Counted from the stretch's first letter, positions 29,871 to 39,820 are shown. The stretch is 64,000 nt of DNA from Rathayibacter oskolensis (GCF_900177245.1 NZ_FXBM01000001.1:1054001-1118000), one strand, 5' to 3'. The notes: generated by a model not told the origin, from the letters alone. Numbers and translations: made by a program.

Positions 29871-30001
29871 AAGAGGGGCGAGGTCTGCGGAGTGGGTCGC
29901 AGGGCTTGCCCGCGGCGGCGCGGCGACCGTCGGAGGGGCGGGTTGGCTGGCGGGTCGCTGAACGGGGAGGGGCCGGACGGTGGACGGGCGGACGGCGCGC
30001 G

Positions 30002-30007
30002 TACGAT
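30002..30007 (+). promoter_or_regulatory. -10 element of ispG (leaderless)
   Basis: TACGAT, eight bases before GTG 30015. It overlaps the in-frame ATG 30006, which argues against that ATG as the start. Confidence 0.5.
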
Positions 30008-30014
30008 GGAGCGC

Positions 30015-31172
30015 GTGCCAGCAGTGAATCTGGGTTTGCCCAAGGTCCCCGAGACCCTCGCCCCCCGCCGCAAGTCCCGTCAGATCAAGGTCGGCAAGGT
30101 GCTCGTGGGCGGCAACGCCCCCGTGAGCGTGCAATCGATGTGCACGACGCCGACGACCAACATCAACGCGACGCTCCAGCAGATCGCAGAGCTCACCGCC
30201 TCCGGATGCGACATCGTGCGTGTCGCCGTCCCGAGCCGGGACGATGCGGAGGCGCTGCCGATCATCGCGAAGAAGAGCCAGATCCCGGTCATCGCCGACA
30301 TCCACTTCCAGCCCAACTACGTGTACGCGGCGATCGACGCGGGCTGCGCCGCGGTCCGCGTGAACCCCGGCAACATCCGCAAGTTCGACGACCAGGTCGG
30401 CAAGATCGCCGCAGCCGCCAAGGCCGCCGGAGTCTCCATCCGCATCGGCGTCAACGCGGGATCCCTCGAGCCGAGCCTGATGCAGAAGTACGGCAAGGCG
30501 ACTCCCGAGGCGCTCGTCGAGAGCGCCGTCTGGGAGGCGAGCCTCTTCGAGGAGCACGACTTCCACGACTTCAAGATCTCGGTCAAGCACAACGACCCGG
30601 TGATCATGGTGAAGGCCTACCGTCAGCTCGCCGAGCGCGGCGACTGGCCGCTCCACCTCGGCGTGACCGAGGCGGGCCCCGAGTTCCAGGGCACCATCAA
30701 GTCGGCGACCGCGTTCGGCATCCTCCTCGGCGAGGGCATCGGCGACACCATCCGCGTCTCGCTGTCGGCCCCTCCCGCGCAGGAGGTCAAGGTGGGTCTG
30801 CAGATCCTGCAGTCGCTGAACCTCCGCGAGCGCAAGCTCGAGATCGTCTCGTGCCCCAGCTGCGGGCGCGCGCAGGTCGATGTCTACACGCTCGCGAACG
30901 ACGTCACCGCCGGTCTCGAGGGCATGACCGTCCCCCTCCGCGTGGCCGTCATGGGCTGCGTCGTCAACGGGCCGGGTGAGGCCCGCGATGCCGACCTGGG
31001 CGTCGCCTCCGGCAACGGCAAGGGCCAGATCTTCGTCAAGGGCGAGGTCGTCAAGACCGTCCCGGAGTCGGAGATCGTGCAGACGCTGATCGCGGAGGCG
31101 AACCGGCTCGCCGCGGAGATGCCCGCCGACGACACCTCGACCGGCTCCCCGGTCGTCACCGTCGCCAACTGA
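30015..31172 (+). CDS. ispG: (E)-4-hydroxy-3-methylbut-2-enyl-diphosphate synthase
   Basis: IspG (GcpE) reduces the cyclic diphosphate MEcPP to HMBPP in the MEP pathway, using a [4Fe-4S] cluster. The protein has 385 residues with the N-terminal TIM-barrel block [14 protein letters not shown] and [13 protein letters not shown]. The C-terminal cluster motif has cysteines in [13 protein letters not shown] and GCVVNGPGE. The start GTG 30015 was chosen over ATG 30006 because a -10 hexamer overlaps the latter. Confidence 0.96.
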   Translation: MPAVNLGLPKVPETLAPRRKSRQIKVGKVLVGGNAPVSVQSMCTTPTTNINATLQQIAELTASGCDIVRVAVPSRDDAEALPIIAKKSQIPVIADIHFQPNYVYAAIDAGCAAVRVNPGNIRKFDDQVGKIAAAAKAAGVSIRIGVNAGSLEPSLMQKYGKATPEALVESAVWEASLFEEHDFHDFKISVKHNDPVIMVKAYRQLAERGDWPLHLGVTEAGPEFQGTIKSATAFGILLGEGIGDTIRVSLSAPPAQEVKVGLQILQSLNLRERKLEIVSCPSCGRAQVDVYTLANDVTAGLEGMTVPLRVAVMGCVVNGPGEARDADLGVASGNGKGQIFVKGEVVKTVPESEIVQTLIAEANRLAAEMPADDTSTGSPVVTVAN

Positions 31173-31207
31173 GCCGCGGCGGGAGCGGGTCGCCCGAGGA
31201 CTCCGGA

Positions 31208-31213
31208 TAGGAT
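31208..31213 (+). promoter_or_regulatory. -10 element of proS (near-leaderless)
   Basis: TAGGAT, nine bases before the GTG start of proS; no ribosome site. Confidence 0.45.
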
Positions 31214-31221
31214 CGTCCCTC

Positions 31222-32991
31222 GTGGTCACCCGTCTCTCGCACCTGTTCGTCCGTACCCTCCGAGAGGATCCGGCCGACGCCGAGGTCGCGAGCCACCGCC
31301 TCCTCGTCCGCGCCGGATACATCCGGAGGCAGGCGCCCGGCGTCTTCGCCTGGCTGCCCCTCGGCCTCCGCGTCAAGCGCCGCATCGAGCGGATCATCCG
31401 CGACGAGATGGAGGCCGCGGGTGCGCAGGAGGTGCACTTCCCGGCGCTGCTGCCCCGCGAGCCCTACGAGCTCTCGGGACGCTGGACCGAGTACGGCGAC
31501 GGAGTCTTCCGCCTGAAGGACCGCAAGGACGCGGACTACATGCTGGCGCCGACCCACGAGGAGTTCTTCACCCTGCTGGTGAAGGACCTCTACTCCTCGT
31601 ACAAGGATCTGCCGCTCGCGATCTACCAGATCCAGGACAAGTACCGCGACGAGGCCCGCCCCCGCGCCGGTCTCCTGCGCGGCCGCGAGTTCACCATGAA
31701 GGACGCCTACTCCTTCGACTACACCGACGCCGGCCTCGACGCGAGCTACCAGCTCCAGCGGGACGCCTACGAGCGGATCTTCCACCGCCTCGGCCTCGAG
31801 TACGTGATCGTGCAGGCCGACGCCGGCGCGATGGGCGGCTCGCGCAGCGAGGAGTTCCTGCACCCGACCCCGGTGGGCGAGGACACGTTCGTGCGCTCGG
31901 CCGGCGGGTACGCGGCCAACGTCGAGGCGTACCGGACTCCGGTGCCCGACGCGCTGCCGATCGAGGGGCTCGCTGCGGCACGCGTCTTCGACTCGCCCGA
32001 CACTCCGACGATCCAGACGCTCGTCGACCTCGCGAACGCCCGGCAGCCGCGCGACGACGGCCGGGCCTGGACCGCAGCGGACACCCTCAAGAACGTCGTC
32101 CTCGCACTCACCGCGCTCGACGGCACGCGGGAGCTCGTGGTCATCGGCCTGCCCGGCGACCGCGACGTCGACCTCAAGCGCGCCGAGGTCGCCTTCGCGC
32201 CCGCCGAGATCGAAGCGGCCACGGAGGCGGACTTCGCGAAGCACCCCGGTCTCGTCAAGGGCTACATCGGCCCCTGGTCGGCAGAGGGTGCCGTGCTCGG
32301 CGCGGAGTCGGCGACCGGCATCCGCTACCTGCTCGACCCGCGGGTCGTCGACGGGACCGCCTGGATCACCGGTGCCAACTCCGCCGGCCAGCACGTGCTC
32401 GACCTCGTCGCCGGTCGCGACTTCGCCGCCGACGGCGTCGTCGAGGTCGCGGAGGTGCGCGCCGGCGATCTCGCACCCGACGGCTCCGGTCCGATCGAGA
32501 CCGCGCGCGGCATGGAGATCGGCCACGTTTTCCAGCTCGGCCGCAAGTACGCGGAGGTCCTCGGCCTCAAGGTGCTGGACGAGAACGGCAAGCTCGTGAC
32601 CGTCACGATGGGCTCCTACGGCATCGGTGTGACCCGGATCCTGGCGATCATCGCCGAGAGCAACCACGACGACCGCGGACTGATCTGGCCGACCGACGTG
32701 GCGCCGTTCGACGTCCACGTCATCGCGACCGGCAAGGACCCCTCCGCCCTCGAGCTCGCCGAGTCCGTCGGCGCGGCCCTCGAGTCCGCCGGCCGCGACG
32801 TGCTGATCGACGACCGCCCGAAGGTCTCTCCGGGAGTCAAGTTCGGCGACGCCGAGCTGATCGGCGTCCCGGTCATCGTGATCGCCGGTCGGGGTGCGCC
32901 CGACGGCATCGTCGAGCTCTGGGACCGCCGCACGGGCGAGCGCGAGCAGCTGCCCGCCGCCGAGGCCCTCGCTCGCCTCGGAGCCTCCTGA
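31222..32991 (+). CDS. proS: Proline--tRNA ligase
   Basis: ProS charges tRNA-Pro. The 589-residue protein is the bacterial type with the class II core, motif 2 ([27 protein letters not shown]) and an inserted editing domain (about residues 230-400) that clears misacylated Ala-tRNA. The anticodon-binding domain starts near [12 protein letters not shown] (about 490). The upstream region [20 protein letters not shown] is the usual N terminus, which supports the GTG start. Confidence 0.97.
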   Translation: MVTRLSHLFVRTLREDPADAEVASHRLLVRAGYIRRQAPGVFAWLPLGLRVKRRIERIIRDEMEAAGAQEVHFPALLPREPYELSGRWTEYGDGVFRLKDRKDADYMLAPTHEEFFTLLVKDLYSSYKDLPLAIYQIQDKYRDEARPRAGLLRGREFTMKDAYSFDYTDAGLDASYQLQRDAYERIFHRLGLEYVIVQADAGAMGGSRSEEFLHPTPVGEDTFVRSAGGYAANVEAYRTPVPDALPIEGLAAARVFDSPDTPTIQTLVDLANARQPRDDGRAWTAADTLKNVVLALTALDGTRELVVIGLPGDRDVDLKRAEVAFAPAEIEAATEADFAKHPGLVKGYIGPWSAEGAVLGAESATGIRYLLDPRVVDGTAWITGANSAGQHVLDLVAGRDFAADGVVEVAEVRAGDLAPDGSGPIETARGMEIGHVFQLGRKYAEVLGLKVLDENGKLVTVTMGSYGIGVTRILAIIAESNHDDRGLIWPTDVAPFDVHVIATGKDPSALELAESVGAALESAGRDVLIDDRPKVSPGVKFGDAELIGVPVIVIAGRGAPDGIVELWDRRTGEREQLPAAEALARLGAS

Positions 32992-33016
32992 CGGCTCCGA
33001 CCGTCGATCCTTCGGG

Positions 33017-33022
33017 TAGGAT
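33017..33022 (+). promoter_or_regulatory. -10 element and long leader of nusA
   Basis: TAGGAT lies 121 bases before the nusA start. The leader that follows contains a small hairpin (GTCGC/GCGAC near 33100-33115) and an A-rich GAGAGAAAGG ribosome site. Where autoregulation of nusA is known it acts in the leader, so this is a plausible control region. Confidence 0.45.
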
Positions 33023-33142
33023 CAATGGTTCCGACGCGCGGGCTCCGCGCCTCTGCCCAGGCCCCCGACCCGCCTGACGTCGGACCGGTTTCGACATCGT
33101 CGCAGTGCGCGACACCAAGTTAATAGAGAGAAAGGCCCGCCC

Positions 33143-34144
33143 GTGGACATCGACCTGAGCGTTCTGCGCCTCATGGAACGCGAGCGCGAGATCCCCTTCG
33201 AGGAACTCGTGCAGATCATCGAGCAGGCGATCCTCACCGCCTACCTCAAGCACATCGGCCAGGCCGACGACGCCGACAAGGCGACCGCCGTCGACGCCCG
33301 CGTCCACCTCGACCGCAAGACGGGGCACGTCTCCGTCTTCGTGCCCGAGTACGACGACGAGGGCGCGGTGGTCGGCGAGGCCGAGGACTCCCCGCGCGAC
33401 TTCGGCCGCATCGCCGCCTTCGCCGCCAAGCAGGTCATCAACCAGCGGCTGCGCGACATCGGCGACGAGAAGGTCCTCGGCGAGTTCAAGGGCCGTGAGG
33501 GCGACATCGTCGCCGGAGTCATCCAGCAGGGGCCGAACCCGAAGATGATCCACGTCGACCTCGGCTCGATCGAGGCGATCCTCGCTCCCGAGGAGCAGGT
33601 CCCCGGCGAGGACTACAGCCACGGCCGCAGGATCCGGGTCTACGTGACGAGCGTCGGCCGCGGCCCCAAGGGCCCCTCGGTGCAGGTGTCGCGGACGCAC
33701 CCCTCCCTCGTCCGCAAGCTGTTCGCCCTCGAGGTGCCCGAGATCGCCTCCGGAGTCGTCGAGATCGTGTCGCTCGCCCGCGAGGCCGGGCACCGCACCA
33801 AGATCGCGGTGCGCGCGACCGAGCCCGGGGTGAACGCCAAGGGCGCCTGCATCGGCGAGCTCGGGCAGCGGGTCCGCGCCGTCACCGCGGAGCTGAACAA
33901 CGAGAAGATCGACATCGTCGACTACTCCTCCGATCTGCCGACCTTCGTCGCGAGTGCGCTCTCGCCGGCCAAGGTGACCAGCGCGTTCGTGATCGATCAG
34001 AGCATCAAGGCCGTCCGCGCCCTGGTGCCCGACTACCAGCTGTCGCTCGCGATCGGCAAGGAGGGCCAGAACGCCCGGCTCGCCGCGAAGCTCACCGGAG
34101 CGAAGATCGACATCCAGCCCGATTCGGTGATGGACGGGGAGTGA
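33143..34144 (+). CDS. nusA: Transcription termination/antitermination factor NusA
   Basis: NusA binds RNA polymerase and nascent RNA and controls pausing, termination and antitermination. The 333 residues are close to the mycobacterial length. The order is the N-terminal polymerase-binding domain, an S1 domain (about 130-200, EFKGREGDIVAGVI) and two KH domains (AREAGHRTKIAVRA and LSLAIGKEGQNARLAAKLTG). The acidic C-terminal repeats of enteric NusA are absent, as is usual in actinobacteria. It is the first gene of nusA-ylxR-infB. A rimP gene, which often precedes nusA, is not present here. Confidence 0.96.
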   Translation: MDIDLSVLRLMEREREIPFEELVQIIEQAILTAYLKHIGQADDADKATAVDARVHLDRKTGHVSVFVPEYDDEGAVVGEAEDSPRDFGRIAAFAAKQVINQRLRDIGDEKVLGEFKGREGDIVAGVIQQGPNPKMIHVDLGSIEAILAPEEQVPGEDYSHGRRIRVYVTSVGRGPKGPSVQVSRTHPSLVRKLFALEVPEIASGVVEIVSLAREAGHRTKIAVRATEPGVNAKGACIGELGQRVRAVTAELNNEKIDIVDYSSDLPTFVASALSPAKVTSAFVIDQSIKAVRALVPDYQLSLAIGKEGQNARLAAKLTGAKIDIQPDSVMDGE

Positions 34145-34195
34145 TCCCCGAGCGTCCGCCCCGCGGGGAGGCGCTCCCGGGAACGAGGGAGTAGA

Positions 34196-34525
34196 GTGGA
34201 TCCCGTCAGAACGTGCGTCGGCTGCCGTCTGCGCGCCCCGCGATCCTCTCTTCTGAGGATCGTCCTCCACTCCAACACCCTCGCGGTCGATCCGCGTGCT
34301 GTTGCTGCGGGCAGGGGGGCGTGGCTGCACGACGCGAAGGACTGCTACGAACGCGCGGTCAAGCGCCGAGCGTTCAGCAGGGCGTTCCGGACACGCGAGA
34401 GCGTGGACGCGAGCGAACTGGAGCGGTACATCACCCGCGATCCGACCGGCTCGGCCCCTCGTCCCGAGGAGCCGGCGCAGCGGATCGCACCATCGAGAGA
34501 ACAGGCAGAACGGCCCGTGAACTGA
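34196..34525 (+). CDS. ylxR: YlxR family (DUF448) protein
   Basis: A small basic protein of 109 residues encoded between nusA and infB in many bacteria. The family motif DPVRTCVGCRLRAPRSSLLRIV stands at the N terminus, followed by GRGAWLHDAKDCYERAVKRRAF. The fold is RNA-binding-like, and some members have been linked to transcription control or RNase P; the role here is unknown. Start GTG 34196 has CGAGGGAG six bases upstream. Confidence 0.9.
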   Translation: MDPVRTCVGCRLRAPRSSLLRIVLHSNTLAVDPRAVAAGRGAWLHDAKDCYERAVKRRAFSRAFRTRESVDASELERYITRDPTGSAPRPEEPAQRIAPSREQAERPVN

Positions 34526-34577
34526 TCATGAGCGAAGACTGATGAGCGGCTCGAAATGAGACCCGTCCGTTTGTGAC

Positions 34578-34608
34578 GCCTGCCCCGTCTTGGGTGCAGG
34601 CCCAAGAC
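34578..34608 (+). promoter_or_regulatory. Two mutually exclusive hairpins in the infB leader
   Basis: Hairpin 1 pairs 34578-34586 (GCCTGCCCC) with 34592-34601 (GGGTGCAGGC) with one bulged T. Hairpin 2 pairs 34587-34594 (GTCTTGGG) with 34601-34608 (CCCAAGAC) perfectly. They share the GGG and cannot form together. Hairpin 2 ends one base before the ribosome site AGGAGAG (34609-34615), so the choice between them could affect initiation. A control role is inferred. Confidence 0.5.
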
Positions 34609-34617
34609 AGGAGAGAA

Positions 34618-37530
34618 GTGGCTAAACCACGCGTGCACGAGATCGCATCGGAACTCGGTGTCGATAGCAAGGTCGCACTTGCGAAGTTGAAAGAGCTGGG
34701 CGAGTTCGTCAAGGGACCGTCCTCGAGCATCGAGCCCCCCGTGGCTCGCAAGCTCCGTCAGGCCCTCCAGGGCCAGGCCGGTACGAGCACCGGAGCGTCC
34801 GCTCCGGCCGCGCCCGGCACCACCACCGCCCGTCCGGGCGCCCCGCGACCGTCGGGTGTCCGCCCCTCCGCGCCGACCCCCGGCCCGGCCAAGCCGCCCG
34901 CTCCGGCACCGGCTCCGCCGATGTCGGTCGCCGAGCGTCAGGTCGCGGCTCAGGCCGCGCAGGAGGCAGCAGCCGCCCAGCGTGCACAGGACGCCGCCAA
35001 CGCGCCCGCCGAGGCTCCGGCTCCGGCGACCCCCGCTGCCGCTGCCGCCCCGGCCCCCGCCGAGACGCCCTCCGCCCCCGCGGCGGAGAAGCCCGCAGGC
35101 GGACCCACCCCCGGTGGCCCGAAGCCGGCGACCCCTCGCCCGGCTCCCGCGGCTGCCACCCCGCCCCGCTCCGGCGGCGCGGGCGGCTCGACCCGTCCCG
35201 GTGGCGCCCCCCGCCCCGGCAACAACCCGTTCGCGAGCAACCAGGGCATGGGTCAGCGTCCCGCTGCGCCCCGGCCCGGCAACAACCCCTTCGCCAGCTC
35301 GCAGGGCATGGGGTCGCGTCCGACTCCCAGCAACATCCCGCGTCCCGCCGCTCCCCGCCCCGGTGCCCCGCGCCCCGGCGGACCCGGCATGGGTCAGCGT
35401 CCCGCAGGCTTCGGCCAGCGTCCCGGCGGTCCCGGCGGCGGAGGAGCCGGTCGTCCCGGCGGCCCCGGTCGTCCGGCCGGCGGCGGCTTCCAGCGTCCCG
35501 GCGGCGCCCCCGGTGCAGGCGGCGGCTTCGCCCCGCGCCCCGGTGGCGGCGGCGGTCGCGGTCGCGGCCCCGGTGGCGGCACCGCAGGCGCGTTCGGTCG
35601 CGGAGGCGGCAAGAGCAAGGCCCGGAAGTCCAAGCGCACGAAGCGTCAGGAGTTCGAGCTCAGGGAGGCTCCGTCGCTCGGCGGCGTCAGCGTCCCCCGC
35701 GGCGACGGCAAGACGATCATCCGTCTGCGCCGCGGCGCGTCGATCTCGGACTTCGCCGACAAGATCGAGGCCATGACCGGTGTTCCGGTGCCCCCCGGCA
35801 ACCTGGTCACCGTGCTCTTCGCCCTGGGCGAGATGGCGACGGCGACCGAGTCGCTCGACGAGGCGACCTTCGAGGTGCTCGGCTCCGAGCTGGGCTTCAA
35901 GATCCAGGTCGTCTCGCCCGAGGACGAGGACAAGGAGCTCCTCGAGGGCTTCGGTCTCGACCTCGAGCAGGAGCTCGACGACGAGACGGACGAGGATCTC
36001 GAGATCCGTCCTCCGGTCGTCACCGTCATGGGCCACGTCGACCACGGAAAGACGCGCCTGCTCGACGCGATCCGCAACGCCAACGTCGTCGCCGGCGAGG
36101 CGGGCGGCATCACGCAGCACATCGGTGCCTACCAGGTCGTCGCCGAGCACGAGGGCGTCGAGCGCCCGATCACCTTCATCGACACCCCGGGTCACGAGGC
36201 GTTCACCGCCATGCGAGCCCGCGGTGCGCAGGTCACGGACATCGCGATCCTCGTGGTCGCGGCGGACGACGGCATCATGCCGCAGACCATCGAGGCGCTG
36301 AACCACGCCCAGGCGGCCAACGTGCCGGTCGTGGTCGCGGTCAACAAGGTGGACAAGCCCGACGCCAACCCGGCCAAGGTGCGTCAGCAGCTGACCGAGT
36401 TCGGTCTGGTCGCCGAGGAGTACGGCGGAGACGTCATGTTCGTCGACGTGTCGGCGCGGGCCAACACCGGCATCCAGGACCTCCTGGACGCCGTGCTGCT
36501 CACCGCCGACGCCGGTCTCGACCTGCGAGCCAACCCCAACAAGGAGGCTCGCGGCGTCGCGATCGAGGCGAAGCTCGACAAGGGACGCGGTGCGGTCGCG
36601 ACCGTCCTCATCCAGTCGGGAACGCTGCGGGTCGGCGACGCGATCGTCGCGGGAACGGCCTACGGCCGCGTCCGTGCGATGGCCGACGAGAACGGCGTCG
36701 CCGTGCTCGAGGCCGTGCCGTCGCGACCGGTCCAGGTGCAGGGACTCTCGTCCGTGCCCCGGGCCGGCGACACCTTCCTCGTCACCGAGGAGGACCGCAC
36801 CGCCCGCCAGATCGCCGAGAAGCGCGAAGCCGCTCAGCGCAACGCCCTGCTGGCCAAGGCCCGCAAGCGCATCTCGCTCGAGGACTTCACCCGTGCTCTC
36901 GAAGAGGGCAAGGTCGAGTCGCTCAACCTCATCATCAAGGGCGACGTGTCCGGTGCCGTCGAGGCGCTGGAGGAGTCGCTCGTCAAGATCGAGGTCGACG
37001 ACTCGGTGCAGCTGCGCATCATCCACCGCGGTGTCGGTGCGATCACGGAGTCGGACGTCAACCTCGCGACGATCGACAACGCGATCATCGTGGGCTTCAA
37101 CGTCCGCCCCGACCCGAAGGCCCGCGAGCGCGCTGCTCGAGAAGGAGTGGACATCCGCTTCTACTCGGTCATCTACAACGCGATCGAAGAGGTCGAGAAC
37201 TCGCTCACGGGCATGCTCAAGCCCGAGTTCGAAGAGGTCCAGTCGGGTGTCGCCGAGATCCGCGAGGTGTTCCGCTCCTCCAAGTTCGGCAACATCGCGG
37301 GTGTCATCGTCCGCTCCGGCACGATCACCCGAAACTCGAAGGCGCGCGTCATCCGCGATGGCGTCGTCGTCGGCGACAACCTCGCCATCGAGTCGCTGCG
37401 TCGCTTCAAGGACGACGTCACGGAGGTCCGTACGGACTACGAGGCCGGTATCGGTCTCGGCAAGTACAACGACATCCAGATCGGCGACGAGATCGAGACG
37501 ATCGAGATGAAGGAGAAGCCGCGAGGCTGA
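34618..37530 (+). CDS. infB: Translation initiation factor IF-2
   Basis: IF-2 is the GTPase that brings initiator tRNA to the ribosome and promotes subunit joining. The 970-residue protein starts with the conserved [35 protein letters not shown]. It then has a long Pro/Ala/Gly/Arg-rich disordered stretch (about 55-345) with two imperfect RPGNNPFAS...QGMG repeats, and then the GTPase domain with GHVDHGKT at 472-479, DTPGHE and NKVDKP. Domains II to IV follow. The GTG start has AGGAGAG upstream; an in-frame ATG-less extension to 34573 is excluded by that site. Confidence 0.97.
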   Translation: MAKPRVHEIASELGVDSKVALAKLKELGEFVKGPSSSIEPPVARKLRQALQGQAGTSTGASAPAAPGTTTARPGAPRPSGVRPSAPTPGPAKPPAPAPAPPMSVAERQVAAQAAQEAAAAQRAQDAANAPAEAPAPATPAAAAAPAPAETPSAPAAEKPAGGPTPGGPKPATPRPAPAAATPPRSGGAGGSTRPGGAPRPGNNPFASNQGMGQRPAAPRPGNNPFASSQGMGSRPTPSNIPRPAAPRPGAPRPGGPGMGQRPAGFGQRPGGPGGGGAGRPGGPGRPAGGGFQRPGGAPGAGGGFAPRPGGGGGRGRGPGGGTAGAFGRGGGKSKARKSKRTKRQEFELREAPSLGGVSVPRGDGKTIIRLRRGASISDFADKIEAMTGVPVPPGNLVTVLFALGEMATATESLDEATFEVLGSELGFKIQVVSPEDEDKELLEGFGLDLEQELDDETDEDLEIRPPVVTVMGHVDHGKTRLLDAIRNANVVAGEAGGITQHIGAYQVVAEHEGVERPITFIDTPGHEAFTAMRARGAQVTDIAILVVAADDGIMPQTIEALNHAQAANVPVVVAVNKVDKPDANPAKVRQQLTEFGLVAEEYGGDVMFVDVSARANTGIQDLLDAVLLTADAGLDLRANPNKEARGVAIEAKLDKGRGAVATVLIQSGTLRVGDAIVAGTAYGRVRAMADENGVAVLEAVPSRPVQVQGLSSVPRAGDTFLVTEEDRTARQIAEKREAAQRNALLAKARKRISLEDFTRALEEGKVESLNLIIKGDVSGAVEALEESLVKIEVDDSVQLRIIHRGVGAITESDVNLATIDNAIIVGFNVRPDPKARERAAREGVDIRFYSVIYNAIEEVENSLTGMLKPEFEEVQSGVAEIREVFRSSKFGNIAGVIVRSGTITRNSKARVIRDGVVVGDNLAIESLRRFKDDVTEVRTDYEAGIGLGKYNDIQIGDEIETIEMKEKPRG

Positions 37531-37543
37531 TCCCGACTCACCA

Positions 37544-37570
37544 GAAGGCCCGGGTCCGCCCGGGCCTTCC
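37544..37570 (+). terminator. Terminator after infB
   Basis: A perfect 11-bp stem (37544-37554 with 37559-37569) closes a TCCG loop 14 bases after the infB stop. It is a typical GC-rich intrinsic terminator. Confidence 0.85.
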
Positions 37571-37623
37571 GGCTTTCCCGGTGGTGTGTTCACAGCAGAG
37601 CTGGGGACGCTCAGAGGGGGATC

Positions 37624-37714
37624 GGGAGGGTGCTGTCGCCCTCTCGCGCCATCCCGCGCCCTGCGGGCGCCCGCCAGACCCGAGCCAGGCGCGAGAGGAC
37701 GACAGCACCCTCCC
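37624..37714. repeat. Long hairpin element A
   Basis: Arms of 27 bp (37624-37650 and 37688-37714) pair with a single G-U position. The loop holds a small inner hairpin (37656-37670) and a 20-base core at 37670-37689 that partly enters the right arm. The same core recurs inverted in element B. The long open frames that cross this spacer are by-products of the palindromes. Confidence 0.85.
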
Positions 37715-37754
37715 TCCGCTTCAGTTCAGAAGAGCTCAGCGCTTCTGAGCAGGA

Positions 37755-37853
37755 GGATCAGGTGGGGTGCCTCGTCACGGCTCCTGGCTCGGGTCTGGCG
37801 GGAGCGCCGCAGGCGCTCGGGAGGGAGCCGTGACGAGGCACCCCGCCTGATCC
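37755..37853. repeat. Long hairpin element B, loop core inverted relative to A
   Basis: Arms of 30 bp (37755-37784 and 37824-37853) pair with one G-U position, unrelated in sequence to the arms of element A. The loop has an inner hairpin (37802-37818) and the 20-base core (37783-37802) that is the exact reverse complement of the core in element A. Elements A and B together fill most of the 422-base infB-rbfA spacer. Confidence 0.85.
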
Positions 37854-37903
37854 GGAGCCCTCGAGAGCCCCAGCAACGGCCCCCGGCAGCTGCCGGAACA
37901 GTG

Positions 37904-37910
37904 ATTAGAT
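37904..37910 (+). promoter_or_regulatory. -10 element of rbfA
   Basis: ATTAGAT, 43 bases before the rbfA ATG and downstream of hairpin element B, gives rbfA its own promoter, separated from infB. The leader has GTGAGGA as ribosome site. Confidence 0.45.
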
Positions 37911-37952
37911 GACGAGCCGAGAGGCGCGTCGAGAGAGATGTGAGGACCAGCC

Positions 37953-38390
37953 ATGGCAGATCCGGCACGGGCGAGGAAGCTCGCCGAACGGATTCAGGTG
38001 ATCGTCGCCAAGCGACTCGAGCGCGGACTCCGCGACCCGCGGCTCGGCTTCGTCACCATCACCGATGTGCAGGTGACCGGCGACCTGCAGCACGCGTCCG
38101 TGTTCTACACGGTCTACGGCACCGACGAGGAGCGCGCCGATTCGGCTGCCGCTCTGAAGGCGGCCACCGGGATGCTGCGCACCGAGGTCGGCAAGAACAT
38201 CACCGCCCGGCTGACCCCGTCGCTCGAGTTCATCCTCGACGCGGTTCCCGAGAACGCGAAGCACATCGAGGATCTCCTCGCCGCGGCGCGCAACCAGGAC
38301 TCGCAGGTGCAGACCCTCGCCGCGACGGCGGACTACGCCGGCGACGCCGACCCCTACGTGAAGCCCCGTGAGGACGACGACGAGGACTAG
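37953..38390 (+). CDS. rbfA: 30S ribosome-binding factor A
   Basis: RbfA helps late maturation of the 30S subunit and the 16S rRNA 5' end. The 145-residue protein has the family start RARKLAERIQVIVAKRLERGLRDPRLGFVTITDV and a KH-like fold ending in TPSLEFILDAVPENAKHIEDLL, with an acidic tail (DDDED). The ATG follows GTGAGGA. The stop codon overlaps the stop of the convergent RNB gene through a shared CTAG. Confidence 0.95.
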   Translation: MADPARARKLAERIQVIVAKRLERGLRDPRLGFVTITDVQVTGDLQHASVFYTVYGTDEERADSAAALKAATGMLRTEVGKNITARLTPSLEFILDAVPENAKHIEDLLAAARNQDSQVQTLAATADYAGDADPYVKPREDDDED

Positions 38391-39808
38391 TCGCCGAGCC
38401 TGAACACGGCGGAGCCCGTGGCGACATCGACCGAGACCAGGACGATGTCGACACGGGCTCCCGGCGTGAGCGGCGTCTGCACGTCGACGGTGATCTCGGG
38501 ATCGAGCAGCTGCACGGACGAGCGGGTCTTCGCGGTCTGGACGACGACGCCCTCGAAGACCGAGCCCTCTCGACCCCGGAGGATCGCCGCCTCGACGACC
38601 GCGGTCGCCGAGCGTGACGCCGCTCCGGCGCGCCGGTCGCTCGAGGCCATGAGAGCGGGGAGCTCGGGCAGTGCTGACCGGAGCCAGTCGGGCAGGTCTT
38701 CGCCCGTCGAGATCGCGAGGCAGACGGCGAGTCCGAACCGGTCGACCAGGCGGCGCAGCGGTGCCGTGACGTGCGCGTAGGCAGCGGCGAGGGCCGCCTG
38801 CTCGGGATGCTCGGGGGAAGTGCCGTCGAAGGCGGTGTAACCGGCTCCTCGGAACAGCGAGGCTGCGGCGTACATGACGGCGAGCTGCCGGGGCTCTGCG
38901 GTGTCGAGCCGGCGGAGGTAGGCGCCGTACGTCTCGTCCGTCGGCCAGGGGACGCCGAGCGCCTCGGCCCGGGTGCGGAAGGCGGCGACGGTCGAGGGGT
39001 CTGCGGCCGGCATGGTGCGGAGGATCCCGACGCCGGCGTCGAGCATCATCGCCGCCGCCGACATGCCGGTCAGGAGCGAGACCTGCGCGTTCCACGCCTC
39101 GACGGCGAGGGGGGCGCGACGCTCGACCCGGTAGCCGCCGTCGGCAGCGACGATCTCCTCCTCGGGGAGGGTCAGGCTCGCTCCACCGCGCTCGGCCTCG
39201 CGGGCGAGGCGCTCCCTCCCGAACCAGGGCAGGAGCTCGATCGACGGATGCGGCCGACCCGCGTCGACGCTGCGCTGGACCGTCTCGTAGTCGAGACGGG
39301 CGATGCTGGTCACGAGGGCGCGCTCCAGGCGCACGGAGCGCGGCTCGGCACCCGCGTCGAGCTCGAGCGTCCAGACCAGGGCGCGTCGAGGCTGCCCGGG
39401 GAGCAGGGACGCCGTGCCCTCGGAGAGCACATCCGGGTGCAGCGGGACGCGGCCATCGGGGAGGTAGTAGGTCTGGCCGCGCCGGCGGGTCTCGGTGTCG
39501 AGGGCTCCGCCGGGCCGGACGACCGCCGGCACGTCGGCGATCGCGTAGCGCAGGACGACGCCGGACGCGGTGGGCTCGAGATGGAGTGCCTGGTCGAGGT
39601 CGAGGGAGCCGGGCGGATCGATGGTCACGAACGGGACGGCGGTCAGATCGAGGCGCCCGGCGTCGTCGGCGAGCCGATCCGCCTCCTCGGCCTCGGCGAG
39701 CGCGGCAGGAGGGAACGGGCCGGGCAGCTCGTGCTCGACCCGCACGGCGGCGAGGGCCCGGGCGACGTCGTCGTCGGGGCGGGGGAGGCGGAGGCGGCGA
39801 TCGGTCAC
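38387..39808 (-). CDS. RNB domain ribonuclease (RNase II/R family)
   Basis: A 473-residue 3'-5' exoribonuclease-like protein. The catalytic block at the start of the RNB domain reads TIDPPGSLDLDQAL, keeping the metal-binding aspartates, and is followed by YAIADVPAVVRPGGALDTETRRRGQTYYLPDGRVPLHPDVLSEG. The C terminus resembles a short S1-like domain. No N-terminal cold-shock domains are present, so it is a compact form often found in actinobacteria. GTG start; TAGCGT lies seven bases upstream. The gene converges on rbfA. Confidence 0.88.
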   Translation of the reverse strand: MTDRRLRLPRPDDDVARALAAVRVEHELPGPFPPAALAEAEEADRLADDAGRLDLTAVPFVTIDPPGSLDLDQALHLEPTASGVVLRYAIADVPAVVRPGGALDTETRRRGQTYYLPDGRVPLHPDVLSEGTASLLPGQPRRALVWTLELDAGAEPRSVRLERALVTSIARLDYETVQRSVDAGRPHPSIELLPWFGRERLAREAERGGASLTLPEEEIVAADGGYRVERRAPLAVEAWNAQVSLLTGMSAAAMMLDAGVGILRTMPAADPSTVAAFRTRAEALGVPWPTDETYGAYLRRLDTAEPRQLAVMYAAASLFRGAGYTAFDGTSPEHPEQAALAAAYAHVTAPLRRLVDRFGLAVCLAISTGEDLPDWLRSALPELPALMASSDRRAGAASRSATAVVEAAILRGREGSVFEGVVVQTAKTRSSVQLLDPEITVDVQTPLTPGARVDIVLVSVDVATGSAVFRLGD

Positions 39809-39814
39809 GGCGCC

Positions 39815-39820
39815 ACGCTA
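39815..39820 (-). promoter_or_regulatory. -10 element of the RNB gene (leaderless)
   Basis: TAGCGT on the minus strand, seven bases before the GTG start; independent of upstream mutY. Confidence 0.5.

Noticed and set aside
34345-37593. Open frame of 1082 codons on the minus strand opposite infB
   Set aside because: It mirrors the biased codons of infB and has low-complexity composition with no ribosome site or family motif.
37586-37968. Short open frames on both strands in the infB-rbfA spacer
   Set aside because: They run through long inverted repeats and have no start signals.
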